Source: Colius striatus (Eukaryota; Chordata; Aves; Coliiformes; Coliidae). Taken from it: a DNA stretch of 64,000 nt. The translations under genes were made by a program, and so were the position numbers. The notes under the pieces were generated by a model that saw only the letters and a list, made by a program, of their open reading frames with translations, searched no databases and was not told where the DNA came from. Of the stretch, positions 1 through 11,930 are shown piece after piece (position 1 is the stretch's first letter; each line of letters begins with the position of its first letter). The DNA is taken from positions 140,596,671 through 140,660,670 of the forward strand of contig NC_084759.1 of assembly GCF_028858725.1 (NCBI RefSeq). The letters are read 5' to 3'.

Positions 1-3000
1 TCTTCCCCATACAGAAGAGTGTTGCCTCACAGCCAGAAGGCTGGAATTGCAAGTTTAAGTCAGACACAAATACTAAAGAAGCAGTGTCTTGTTGCTTTAT
101 TCAGCATTGTCACTGTAGTTGTATAGTGTTTCTGTTCTTCAGGAAGGAAGATGCTGATCAGGTTTGTCACACAAGCTCTTGAGTTGCAGGCAAAATGCAC
201 ACAACACTCCACAGCCAGCAGGCTAGGAGATCAGTAAAGAGATCACATCTTATACTCCAGCCACTACAAGTTCAAGTTCGCTGATATCCAATTACTTCAT
301 GTGCTGTAACTATAGTTAGGTGACCTTTTCTTGTACTTCATCTGAGCTGGCCTGTGTCGCAACCCCATCCCATCTCACAGGGAAGAAGGGTGAAATCAGG
401 GCAAGGACTCAATCACTGGATACAAAGTGCAACAAGTAACAAGACCATTGACAAAGCAACACTCCTCCCTCCAGTATAACACTGAAGCCAGGGTCTCAGC
501 ACTGCTGAAGCATATTGCATTGCTGGAAGCAGTCTTTCATCATGAAATCATTTAGGTCAAAAACATCTTTAAGATGATCAAGTCCTAACCATAAGCCTAA
601 CACTGACAAGTCCACCCCCTAAACCATCAGATTTAAAACTAAGGTCCTGTCTACTTAAAGCCACAAGAACCCATAGCGATTACTGCAGTACTCAGGATGT
701 CCTCCTCAGGACTCCAGATAAAGTGTTGAATGGGAAACTACATTCCTCAAGTGGACATCTCCCGTGTTCCCACAAGCACATAATAAACATTAATCCTTAA
801 ACAGCAGGAAGCACTTGGGTGGGTACATATGTTGTAATAATTTGGTATGTCACTTATTACCAAAAAGATATGTCAAAATCATATTTACGACTCATTCCCA
901 CCTCACTTCCACTCTATTTGAGTGAACCAAGTGATGGAACACAGAAACCAGTAATATCTGTGTCATCTGCACTCACCTTCACACATGAAGTGCTTTGAAA
1001 TGCTCATACCCTGGGAAGTCCTACAGGGGCAGACCCCTTTGAGCTTCATTTTGAGCACCTACAGTCAGCTCCAACAAGAGCTAGCACAGCTTCTCCCTCT
1101 CATCTGTTCTTAGCAAATTTCTTCCTTCTATTCTTGTCAGAGCAAAACAAAAACACAACAGCTATTGAGCTTAGCCACACCTCTCCCTTCCCTGTGAGTC
1201 AACTATACTTAAAGCAAGATGACTCATCCAACAGAACACACAGGACCACATGCATATATTCAACCACAACTGGCTTGTTCTAGAACTGGTACTTTGTAAT
1301 CGAGATCCAAATCAGGTCACAGCATCCTTCCCATAAGCTTACTGAAGCTTTAGCCTAATAAGTTGAATATTCAGGGCCAGATTCTTCCCTTCCTGTAGGC
1401 TAGCAGAGGACCTAGCTTCAGTAGGTTAGAAGGAAGCAGGCACAGTGTTAGAATCTGGGTATTAATCATTACAGAACATTAGCTCACTGTGCAGTTTTTA
1501 AGGAGAGATAGACAACAGGTGGGCTACAACCATGGCTGCAACATATCACATACCCAGGTTTCACTCTTATGTTTGCCAGTATTTTCTATGTTTACATTGG
1601 GTTTGTGTGGCAGTTTTGGTTCTGCAGGAGCCCCAGTGGTAGCTTCTGCAGGAGCCCCAGTGGTAGCTTCTGCAGGAAGCTGCTAGAAGTTTCCCCCATG
1701 TCCAATAGTGCCAATGCCAGGCAACTCAAACAGACCTGCTGCTGCTGGCCAAGGCTGAGCCCTTCGGTGACAACGTCTCTAGGATAACATATTTAAGAAA
1801 GGAGGTGGGGAAAAAACCTACTGTGTAGCAGCCAGAAGAGTGAGAATATGTGAGGGCAACATCTCTGTATACAGCAAGGTCAGTGAAGGAAAGTGAGGAG
1901 CTACACAGGCACCAGAGCAGAGATACCCCTGCAGACCGGTGCAGCCCATGGTGAGACAGACCCTGCCCCTGCAGCCATAGAGGTGGAGCAGAGATACACC
2001 TGCAGCTCAGGGAGGACCCCACACCAGAGCGGGTGGATGCTCAAAGGAGACTGTGGTCCTGTGGTAAGTCCACACTGGAGCAGGCTCCTAGCAGAACCTG
2101 AGACCTCATGGAGAGCAAGGAGCCTATGCTAGGACCAGGTTTGCTGGCAGGACTTGTGACCCTCTGAGAGATCCACTCTGGAACAGCCCATTTCAGGACT
2201 GCACCCATAGAAGAGACCCACGCTGGAACAGTTCATGAAGAACTTATTGAGTGTACCCTCAGCAAGTTGGGTAAGATCTTGAGAGGAGACATAACCAGGA
2301 CAGTGACTCAAACTGACCAAAGGGATATTCCATACCACAGGACATCTGCTCAGCAATAGCAGCTAGGAGAAAGGAGATGCTCTAAAACACCAACATGGTA
2401 GTAACAAGTAACTGCTGTGCATGCTGAAGCCTTGCTTCCCAGGAAGTGGCTGGACATTGCCTGCCAAAAGAAAGTAGAGACTAGATCTTTTGTTTTCCTT
2501 TACTTCTGTGTACAACCTTAGCTTGTGCTTTCTTAAACTGCATTTTATGTTGACACATGAGGGTTTTTTCCATCTTTCCTCCCTCCGCTGTCTTACTGAG
2601 GAGAGGAGTGATAGAGCAGCTTCGTGAGCACCTGGCATCCATCCAAGATAAACCCACCACAGCATTTTTTTGCACTCAATATGAGGCACGGGGGAGAACT
2701 GTCACAGAAGCCCTTAGTAGAGACTCAGGCTGCACTACCACTACCAGGAACTCAAGGCAACTGTGACAAAGTTCTCAGATCACATAACTCAAGCCTACCA
2801 GCATACATACCACCCTTGGACAGAGCTCTGACAAAAAGTTTCCATCTCTGGCTGAAGCACTAACAAGTGTGCCTCAAGCCCAGATTTGTGAAAACCAATC
2901 ACTAACAACTCACATCTGAAACCTTCTGTCCCAGTTGCATACTCTGGTCAGGCTGCTTCAGTCCTTTTGTAGTACCTACCACTAGGCACCTGCAACCCCT

Positions 3001-6000
3001 ACCCCTGAGCTGATTCAAACCATCAATGTGATAGAAAGCTACCTAGTCCTTGCTGCTTCTCATTAGTTTACAGGCAAACTTACAAGTTTAACTTGTCAAA
3101 AGTCCCAATAAACTCACATGAAATAAGCAACTGAAGCACAGAACAGACTGGGATGAATGTCATGACTGCACAACCATCCCATTTCAGCAGTAGTGAGTTG
3201 TTAGATCTGAAGGTAGTTTCTGTAACCATAAGTAGTATTTCCTTAATAAACATATAAAGTCAAGAGGGAAAACAAAAAAAATCAGTGAGATAAAGTTATT
3301 AGGTAGTTCTCTACACACCATCCACACCAGGACACCATGTGTAGCTACAGCATATCAACTACTGGAATACTGTAACCACACAAGTTACATGCTCACAGTT
3401 AAGCAAAAAAGTAAAATCCTCAAGGGAACTGCTTTCCCTGCTTGCCAACTGGTGAAACCAACATCAGGCTTTCCCAGTCTCCACATTCTACCTTGCAAGC
3501 CCAGTTCCAGAGCTCTCTCCCAGCTCTATAACCACAACCAGACAAGAACAATGGGTGTAACATCTCCAGTTTTTTTTAAGAAAGTAGTAGCTCTTCCCCT
3601 CTACCTTTTACCCTGAGCATGACAAGGCTCAAGGACCACCACACAACATCCAAGAGTTGGCAACCTTTCACCAGGGAAGAAATTCTAGATTCAAGCCTTC
3701 CACAAGACTCCGTCTTGAAGTATTTAACATCAATCCCCAGGGTTAACCAGTTGGGAGAAAAGAAAGAACTAGAGACAGGCCATCAACCCTTCACCTGTCC
3801 TGTCAATCCTGACATCTGCAAAATTAGTCCATTAAACTTGGTCTCCAGTTAGTACTTCAATAGAAACAGGGCAAGCTGGTCACAGCTATTGCCCTGATGT
3901 TGTCTTCATAATGGAACACCGCTCACAAGTTCTCAAACTGAAGTATCAGTTACTAAGAACAAACTACTCTTCTTTCAAATAACTGAGAAAAGTCACCTGT
4001 AAATAGACCCTGTGCATCCAGGATGCTTTAAAATATTTTAGCAACTGACACTTTGATAATCAATATGTTCCAGCATGCAAAGTAAATATCTATCAAACAA
4101 GTCTGAGCTGGTTACTTCAGATACAGTCCTCATCAACATTTTGTTGCCATTGCTTTTGCAATGCAGAAGTAGTATACCATGAACGAAAAAAATAATGTCT
4201 GAAGAGCTGAGTTACAGGTCATGGTCCATATCAAAAGGTGTCACAGAACGAAACAGTTATGTTATACAAAATACTGCCACCAGCAAGAACAAAACTGCTG
4301 CCTGAAGAAGAAAACGTTACTTTGGGAGAATCTTTCCAACCTTAACAACATAAGGAAAACTGCCCCCTTGTTCTGACAATTTTTAGTTGTGTCAATGATT
4401 CCTAGCACTTTCACATACATACTCTTTGCATCATCTTCAGGTGCTATGAAACAACCAGACAAGCTCAGTTACAAAGACATCAGAAATCAATGCAGCCATT
4501 GTATCTGACAGGATTGGACAAAGCAGCCACACTTGTCCTTGGTGGCATTTAGCAAATCCATAGATACTACCTTAGAAGGAGCACAGCCCAGCATACCCAC
4601 TGGAGACCAACAGCTCACAGCCCCAAGATCTCCAGCAACACACTCTGGGAGAAATATCACTCTCCTACCAGGACAGAAGAGCAAACTCTCAGAGAAGCTA
4701 CTGTTGCTGATCTCCAAGTACATACAAAAGTATAGTCCAGTTTGTGCTAAACATAGCTTTCAGAAAAACTGAAACCCCAGTAGTCTTTAAGCCTTCACAT
4801 GCAAACCATGACATATCCTATAGACATTTCATACACCTCAATGATGCCCACTCTGAGCACTGAGAAAACAAGAACAAAATCCAATATGATGATTTTTCTT
4901 TGCAAGCAGAAAACAAATCCACATTTCAAGCTCTTTACCACTTTATCATAACGAAGAACATTCAGACTGAGAGAACTGAAGGTCTATTTCAAAAAGAATG
5001 TTCCCTTGAAATACTAACTTCAAGAACACTCTGAAGTCTTTCAGAGAAGGTATTAAATTTCACATTGAAGTAACTTTGTTTCCTCTGATCAAACTCAATG
5101 AGAATATTCATATTTACTGCTATCTAAAGTTCCTAAGCTACATCTTCCAAGATTAAGTTATCGCTTATAACTAAGACATCTGGCCTCCAACTTTCTAAAT
5201 GCCAAAAAACATGGCTCCAGCTAAGACAAAGTGAGTAGCTTAGAAACTTCCACTCCAGTGCAGAACACACTAAGCTTGTTGAATAGAAGTCCACAAAAAC
5301 AAAGCACACCTCACAGTGGGTGCTACAAATACAGTACACTGACAAACTTCAAGCACTGCTGAGTCAGGTTGAACTCCAGCAAGGCTCCAGAGCAGTTCAC
5401 AATTCACAGCCTTTCAGGAGAGAAAGGGAAAGATAGGACTCCAGGCAAGGAAACTTAGATCCAGATAGTTAAAGGCTGGAGTTCTGAAAAAAAAAAAAGT
5501 AGGTTGCAATAACAGAGGCTTAAAAGCTCTCTGTTCATGTCACTCTTCAGCACTCTGCAGCAGTCCAAATTACCACTGCATAAAGTGCAGGAGACCCAGT
5601 ATGTACCAGGCAACTGCTCCTGTGTGCAAAGCTGAAGTACCTGACAGACAGTCCTCAGTCAACAGAACTAGATTCTATGCCAGGATTCCTTATGTTTCCT
5701 TATGTAAGCACATACTGGCATGAGGCATAGTCTAGGACAGACAAGAGACACTGATCTACTCTGCCTCGGTAGAGTGTGGGCAGCCCTTTAAGGGTTGTAC
5801 CTAACAGATTCTCCCAAAGAAAAGCTTTGCAACTCCTCTTACACTGTTTTCTCTGATCTCAACACAGCAAGGAATTCAGCCATACTAACTTTAAAGTAAC
5901 CTTTACCAGCCACTCACGCTGTCAGCTCTCGCCTTGGTGCATGCCTGCACAGAAGGTGGCCCAGAATTGCTGCTGAAACTGTGGTCAACTTGCATCATTT

Positions 6001-7204
6001 CACCCCAAAAAGTTTGGCCAGCAGCGTTTCATGGAACTGGTTCAGTTCTCAGTCAGGTAGAGAGGGGAGACATCATGGCTGCAGATCCCCCTGCCTCTCT
6101 TCCATTTGTAATTCTTTACCATTTCACATAACATGAACAACCACCCTGACCACACGAGTTAAACTGCCTGACCCAGCCTTTCTCCTTCATTCAAGCAGTG
6201 ATCTTAATCTCAGAATTCACAGCCTCTATAGTTCCAGAAGCCACATGGACATGCATATTCCCTGGGCTTCAGATTCCTACTAAAGCATCAGCTTTCCTGA
6301 CTCTTCCACAGCATGCCTGAATGCAAAAAGTACTCAGCAGAGTCAGAGCTGTAGAGGCACACGCCAGAGGTGTTTATAACTAAAAAAAAAAAAAATATGA
6401 GTGGGCACAGACTGGACTGTGTCAATAATAGGCTACATTCCTACATGTTTAATCACTAAGTGCTATTAATTTCTTAATGAAGGAGGTAAAGTCCATGTTC
6501 CAGTTTAGGATGACCTAAACTACAAGCCATGTCATTAAAGAAGAGGTAAAGGAAGAAAGAATTTAACAATGACTTAGAGATAAATCACATCCTTTAAGTG
6601 CCAAACAAATAAGCAATCTTATGCTAAGCTAACAACTTAGCTGTTTACTGCTAGGCATTTTCTATATTGGGAAATGCAGTGTTTGCATAAGGTTTAGCAA
6701 GTACCTACTTTCCACAGAGCTCCATCACAGCTGCTTAAGTAAAGAGAGATTAGGAATGAAGCCTCAAAAGAGACCCACCACAAGAACAATCAAGAATACC
6801 TTCCACAGACCAAGACAAGCACTTTCTTTTGCTGTGTTATAGCAACACTTGTTTAACAAACAGATGATTTCAACTCTCCCGACAAAGCAACTGAATCAAT
6901 CCAAGAACAGTTTAAGCCTGAAGAGGTTTTGTCCATCCAGACCAACTGCATAGTTCAAATACAATAGTTTAAAAATAAGCAGTGAAAAACAAGGTGGAAG
7001 TATCTGGCTCTTTTCTTTACTACATTAAACTCAATCTCACTTCCACATCCCCCAGTTTGATTCCTGTTTTTACTTTCCCCTTGGAGTTCGCAGACAGTAA
7101 GCATTAACATTGCCTAGGGAAGTAACATCCACTACAGAACAAGACACAAAGCTCAGAGCAGTTGAGGAAGGAGAACAGGGAAAAGCTAAGAGGAAGACTC
7201 TTAC
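1..7204 (-). other. BPGM: BPGM intron 2 (part); no other gene seen
   Basis: This stretch lies downstream, on the minus strand, of the splice donor that ends the large BPGM coding exon, so I read it as intron 2. I looked on the minus strand for the roughly 59-residue C-terminal exon of BPGM and did not recognise it. I infer that it lies left of the window. A minus-strand AATAAA-like hexamer occurs near position 95 but has no recognised gene attached. Short open frames here show no family resemblance. No clear transposon was recognised. Confidence 0.6.
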
Positions 7205-7860
7205 CTTCCACGTGCTTCAGCAATGCCCTGCTGCTGTTACCATGAGCAGAAATAAGGATCATTTTGCCACTTTTCAGTTCTGGCACTATCTTTTCATTCC
7301 AATAGGGAAGGAGTCTATCAAGCACGTCTTTTAGACTTTCAGCTTTTGGGAGATTATCTTGAGACACATCACTGCATTTATACCGGCGATCGTTGTATAT
7401 CTCTTCATAGTATGGATGAGACTCAGTTATGGGAGGTGGGGTAACATCATAGCTTCTCCTCCATATTTTCACTTGCTCCTCCCCATGATTCAGAGCCATT
7501 TCTGCTCTGTTGAGACCGATTAGTGCACCATAGTGACGTTCATTCAGTCGCCAGGAACTCTGAATGGGGACCCACTCTTGGCCCATCTCTTCCAGGATAA
7601 GCCATGCAGTCTGGATAGAGCGTCTCAGTACAGAGGTGAAGACGAGGTCAAACTCAAAGCCCAGTGCTTTAAGGTGTTTACCACAGTTCTGAGCTTCCCT
7701 TATGCCATCACTGCTCAGCTTCTGGTCCACCCAGCTGCAGAAGCGATTCTCCTTGTTCCAGGCTCCTTCCCCGTGTCTTAAGAGAACAAGCCTGTACTTT
7801 ACCATTTTGCTTGCAGCTCAGCACAGTTGATAACTGGTCTGGCATCTAATAAGGATGCAT
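7205..7860 (-). CDS. BPGM: Bisphosphoglycerate mutase, large coding exon (partial gene)
   Basis: BPGM makes and breaks down 2,3-bisphosphoglycerate, the haemoglobin effector of red cells, in the cytosol. The ATG is at 7805-7803, and translation runs to a split Gly codon at 7205, about 200 residues of the roughly 259 usual for the family. The N-terminal motif RHGEGAWN (residues 10-17) carries the phosphorylated His11. Gly14 separates BPGM from the glycolytic PGAM enzymes, which have Ser there. The second catalytic His is in ISAHGNSSR near residue 188. The donor after 7205 reads GTAAGAGT. The acceptor before 7860 has a good pyrimidine tract ending CCAG, leaving about 55 bases of 5' UTR in this exon, as in mammals. 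The reading frame runs past the donor into the intron for about 30 meaningless codons. The final exon was not found in the window. Identification is near certain. Confidence 0.95.
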
Positions 7861-10800
7861 CTGGACAGAGATAGAGAGATGCATCAAACACCCTACAAAT
7901 AATGCATTACAGGTAGCAACGTCATAGCAAAAAGTAGATGACTATCAGAACTAACATAACCAAAGAAAACAGCATCTGCTAAGTATGTTTTTACCTTTGA
8001 GGCCTTCTGGTTTTTAATTCCTTCCCACTCTCCTCCACTCTGCTTGTTGCAACTACCCCATTTAAACAATTGATTAGTAGCAGATTTGTACCAGCTGTTC
8101 CTGCCTACAGATTTCCCTTAAGTGCTTAAACAAAGCCTCACTCGACATCAGAGGCTCCCAAACAGAGCAGCAGATCTCACTGTCATTGGTGAGCTTGAGG
8201 TGAAACATAGAGTCCAAACTCCTAGGAGATGCCAAGTCCCACAGTGGCTCTAAGGGAATGCAGGCCCAGACAGCAGCTGTAACCCTCAGGCAGTGCAACT
8301 GGAGAAAACTATCCTAGAACTGGAACGGTCAATACATAGAACTTTATTAGCTTTCTACATAGGAAATGTCACCATAATGATGGTCTGCGTAACTTGTTTC
8401 CTCACATCCCTATTCTGTCCTGCTAATTATGCCAGTCTCTGCTTGATTTGTCTCCAGGACACCTCCTCCATCATTCCTCTACGCTCAAGTGTGACAACAT
8501 TGCTACTCTGGGACGGAATGCACAACTAGCAAGTCCTCATTTCACTGAATCCAGAAATGATCTCAGATTATTCCATCTTCTTCCTGACTCACAATTACTT
8601 TTTTTCCTCCTGTGCCTATGAATTAGAAGACCAGATTCTTGGATACCAAGATTAATGTTTTAACTTTTGCAGGGGGCATGAATGACCTGTTTGTTGTCCT
8701 GATTAAGTAACAGACACACACACATTCACAAGGTCAAGTGGCACTTTCTCTGCTCCTGTTGACTAAGTAACACCACGTCTGGATTGTCTTCAATGGTAAG
8801 ATGAACTGATCACCCACTCAAGCTTTTGCAATGTGATCAAAGATCTTCCAGCAGACTGTGTGATGCTTGAAAGGTCCATCTAACACAGCACTGCAGGTCT
8901 GAAAGCTCCATCTGATCACTTTGACCAGACATGTCACAAACTAGATAACAATAGATAGAACAGGGAAAGACACAAAAAATACAACTATCTGCACTGGCAA
9001 GACTGTTGTATACTCAAATGAGCATTAACTGCTCTCAAAAACATGAAAAGCAGGAGAGTGAGGTGCGATTTGTGCACATCCAGCCTTGGACTAGATTTCT
9101 GTAAAAGACATACTTATGGAAGCCCCCATCATCTCAAATCAGTTGGAGCTGCTTCAGTCATAGTCCAAATCTTCCAAGTTTCTCAAATTCAGGCCACCTG
9201 TAATCCTGAATTAGGTCAGCAGAATAAGTTAGACTCACTCACGCACTCTGGGTTTTATGAAGCCCTCAGCACAATATCAGCTTTCATTTTTAATCAGACA
9301 TTGCAAAGGTATAGAGAAAACTTTCATGAATTAACAGCCTCGGTAATTTGATCTTGACTGTAACAGCAGCTTATTTATCCTTCACTCCCACACTGGACAG
9401 TTTACATCACACAAGGACACTACACAAAACCGCCCCAGCTCCAACTTTTGACTACTGATACAGTTCAGGATTAAAAAGCCTTTGAGGACTGACAGATTTT
9501 TACAGAATATCAGAAGGCATTGTCAACACAGAATAGACAATCAGCAAACAAAGCAAAGTGTTTTGTGACTTCATATAAAGGAAACCTGAATTTTGTGTAT
9601 GACAAGGAACATCTCAGACAAAATCCCAAGCATGTTCCACTTCTTTCCACTCACAATCAGTTGCATATTAAGCAGAGAAATCAATTTTTGTTAGGATTCA
9701 AGTGCTGTATCACATCAGATACAGTAGTAACTATACCCTTTTAACATCACACATTAACAACAAAAAAAAAAAGAGTATCAGACAGCATTTTGGCTTAAAG
9801 CCACAGCTGTCTTTCTCCAGCATCCCACAGATGCAATTAAAAAACAGCAGTGTGTTAACAGCACGAGCTACTATACAAAACTGCTTCATATAAAGCTCTA
9901 TCTCTGCAAATATCTCATTGTTCAGATTAATTGATTGAATAACCTGAAGGAATATACTGCATCACTAACAAACCAGAAAGACCCAGACCCCCAAGGGGAG
10001 ATGCATCTGTTCACACATGTTCTTAGCTGGGTACTTCTGGCTAAAAAGAGTAGAAAGCTCAACGAATAGAACAAAAACAAAAACCTACTTGTACAAACAC
10101 CCAAGATCATCTGGGGACCATAAACTCTTGTTTGGTTACATAAAAGGTTAGGCAGAATCACCACTCTCAAACACGTTTAGAAAGGCCTGGCAGTCACAGG
10201 GTTGTTTAAATATCAGTCCACTTATGGAAGCATTTAAACTATAAAGTCTTAGAGCAGCACATGGAAATAATCCTACTCACCTTTCCTATGGTAAAGGAAC
10301 AACCTACACAAATCCCAGCTGCTTTACACAAAAGGCCACCACACAGCCTTGGCTAGTTACCTGCAGGAAGAGAATGAACACCAAGCGCTCACACAGAAAG
10401 AAACCACAAGTGCAAATGGTTATGCTAACCATCATTTGCTCTCAGAGCTGTAAGAAAAATAGAGCACATATCCCTTGGGAAAACTACCAATTTCCTTCTC
10501 TCAAAGAAATGCAAATGGCAAGGGAAACTTTCTTGTCTCCCCGATGCCCCAGGATATCATTTACTCCCCAAGATTTGTTTAGACTGCAATTACCACAGCT
10601 CTAGTGCACAGAAATCTACTAAAACCTCTGGGACGCTACGGAGGATACAGACAGCAGACCTGAAATAATCATAAGACAGGAAAACCAGCAGAACACAGCA
10701 AGGTGCTCAGGGTAACACCGTCAGTTTCGAGCCAAGCACTCTTTTAAGGTTTAACTGCCAGAAGTGATCTCTCCCAGGACTCCTTGCTCCAAACAGCACC

Positions 10801-11150
10801 AGCTCCCCTGCTCAGCCCTTCCACGAAGCTGACCCTGTGCCGCGCAGCCCTGTCCCTAAGAGGGGAGAAGCTTACCCAGAAGCAGGGTGACAACTCCCAT
10901 ACACTCACTCACAGACACTAGAGGCTGCCCAAGAACGGGTCACCAACTACCCCCACCCTCCCCCACGCACACATAAACAAGCACACATATACACACGAAG
11001 TGCCTCACCGTCCCTGCCCCCTCAGGAAACCGCTACCTGCTCCGGGACCAGCATCGCCCTCCTTCCCCTCAAGGGTCACACGCACACGGCCGACACCCGC
11101 CCAGGGAGTCAGCCCGCACACCCCGCCCGGTAGCAGGGGGTGTCTCACCC
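7861..11150 (-). other. BPGM: BPGM intron 1; no gene recognised
   Basis: This lies between the acceptor of the BPGM coding exon and the CpG-island promoter. A possible donor for the non-coding first exon is at about 11149 (minus strand GG|GTGAGA), but several others in the island are possible. I see no conserved reading frames or clear transposons in this stretch. Confidence 0.5.
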
Positions 11151-11930
11151 GGGTCGCGACAATCCCTCTCCGTAGGGCCCGGCCGGAGCGCCGGCTCAGC
11201 CCCTGGGCGGGGAAGGTCGCCCTGTCACCCGAGCTCCAGCGGTCCTCTTCCCCGCGGGGAGCCCTCCCCGAGCCCGGGGCCCCTCCATCCCTTCCCCCCA
11301 CGGCCATAAACCACCCTCCCCGCTCAGCTTGAGAGAATTAAGACTAAATCCGCGCTGCCCTACGGGAAATCACTGCAGCAGGTCGCAGCCCACCCGTCGC
11401 TCCGCAGCCCAGGCCACCGCCAGCCCGCTCCGCTGCTCTGTCCTGCCCTGCCAGCCGCCACCGCGCCGGGAGAGACGCGACCCCGCGCCTTAATGAGGCC
11501 TCGACGTCCCCGCGCCCGCGAAGCGGGGGGAGCCCGATTGGCTGTCCCACAAAGATGAGCAGCACCCTGAGCCAATGGGACCGCGCCTGTGGGCGGTGAC
11601 GCGCGGAACGGCGTGGTGCCCGCGGCCGCGCGAGCGAGCCAGCCCAGCCGGCACGGCCCGCGGCTCTCGGGCGCGGGGAACGTCCAGCCAAGCGCTGTCC
11701 TTCCCCCCGCCAAAATCCCGTCCTCCTAGCGCAGGTCGTTTTTCTGCGAGGGATCGGGCCGGAGATGTTAGCTCTCCGCACGCAAACGCAGGCCAGCTGA
11801 CCGCTTTGTCGGGACCACCAACACGGAGAAATGGGGTCACGCCAGCGTGTGCAGAACACGACCTGAGGCAGCTAAGCCTCAGCTTTCCCCCCGAAGCCAC
11901 CCCCCGGTCCGGCTAATTCTGCATCAGCAG
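11000..11930 (-). promoter_or_regulatory. BPGM: CpG-island promoter of BPGM, with two CCAAT boxes
   Basis: About 0.9 kb is GC-rich with dense CpG, unlike the AT-rich flanks. Two NF-Y-type boxes face each other: ATTGG at 11537-11541 and CCAAT at 11572-11576. The island lies upstream of BPGM on the minus strand at a suitable distance for a non-coding first exon. Long open frames here on both strands are what stop-poor GC-rich DNA gives and have no family resemblance. Exact start sites cannot be seen. A divergent plus-strand transcript is possible but unsupported. Confidence 0.7.

Noticed and set aside
1-7100. Last coding exon of BPGM
   Set aside because: I looked for the C-terminal residues on the minus strand and found no match, so I did not place it in the window.
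11000-11916. Several long frames on both strands over the CpG island
   Set aside because: GC-rich DNA is poor in stop codons; the proteins are Arg/Pro/Gly/Ala-rich with no domain, and they overlap each other on both strands.
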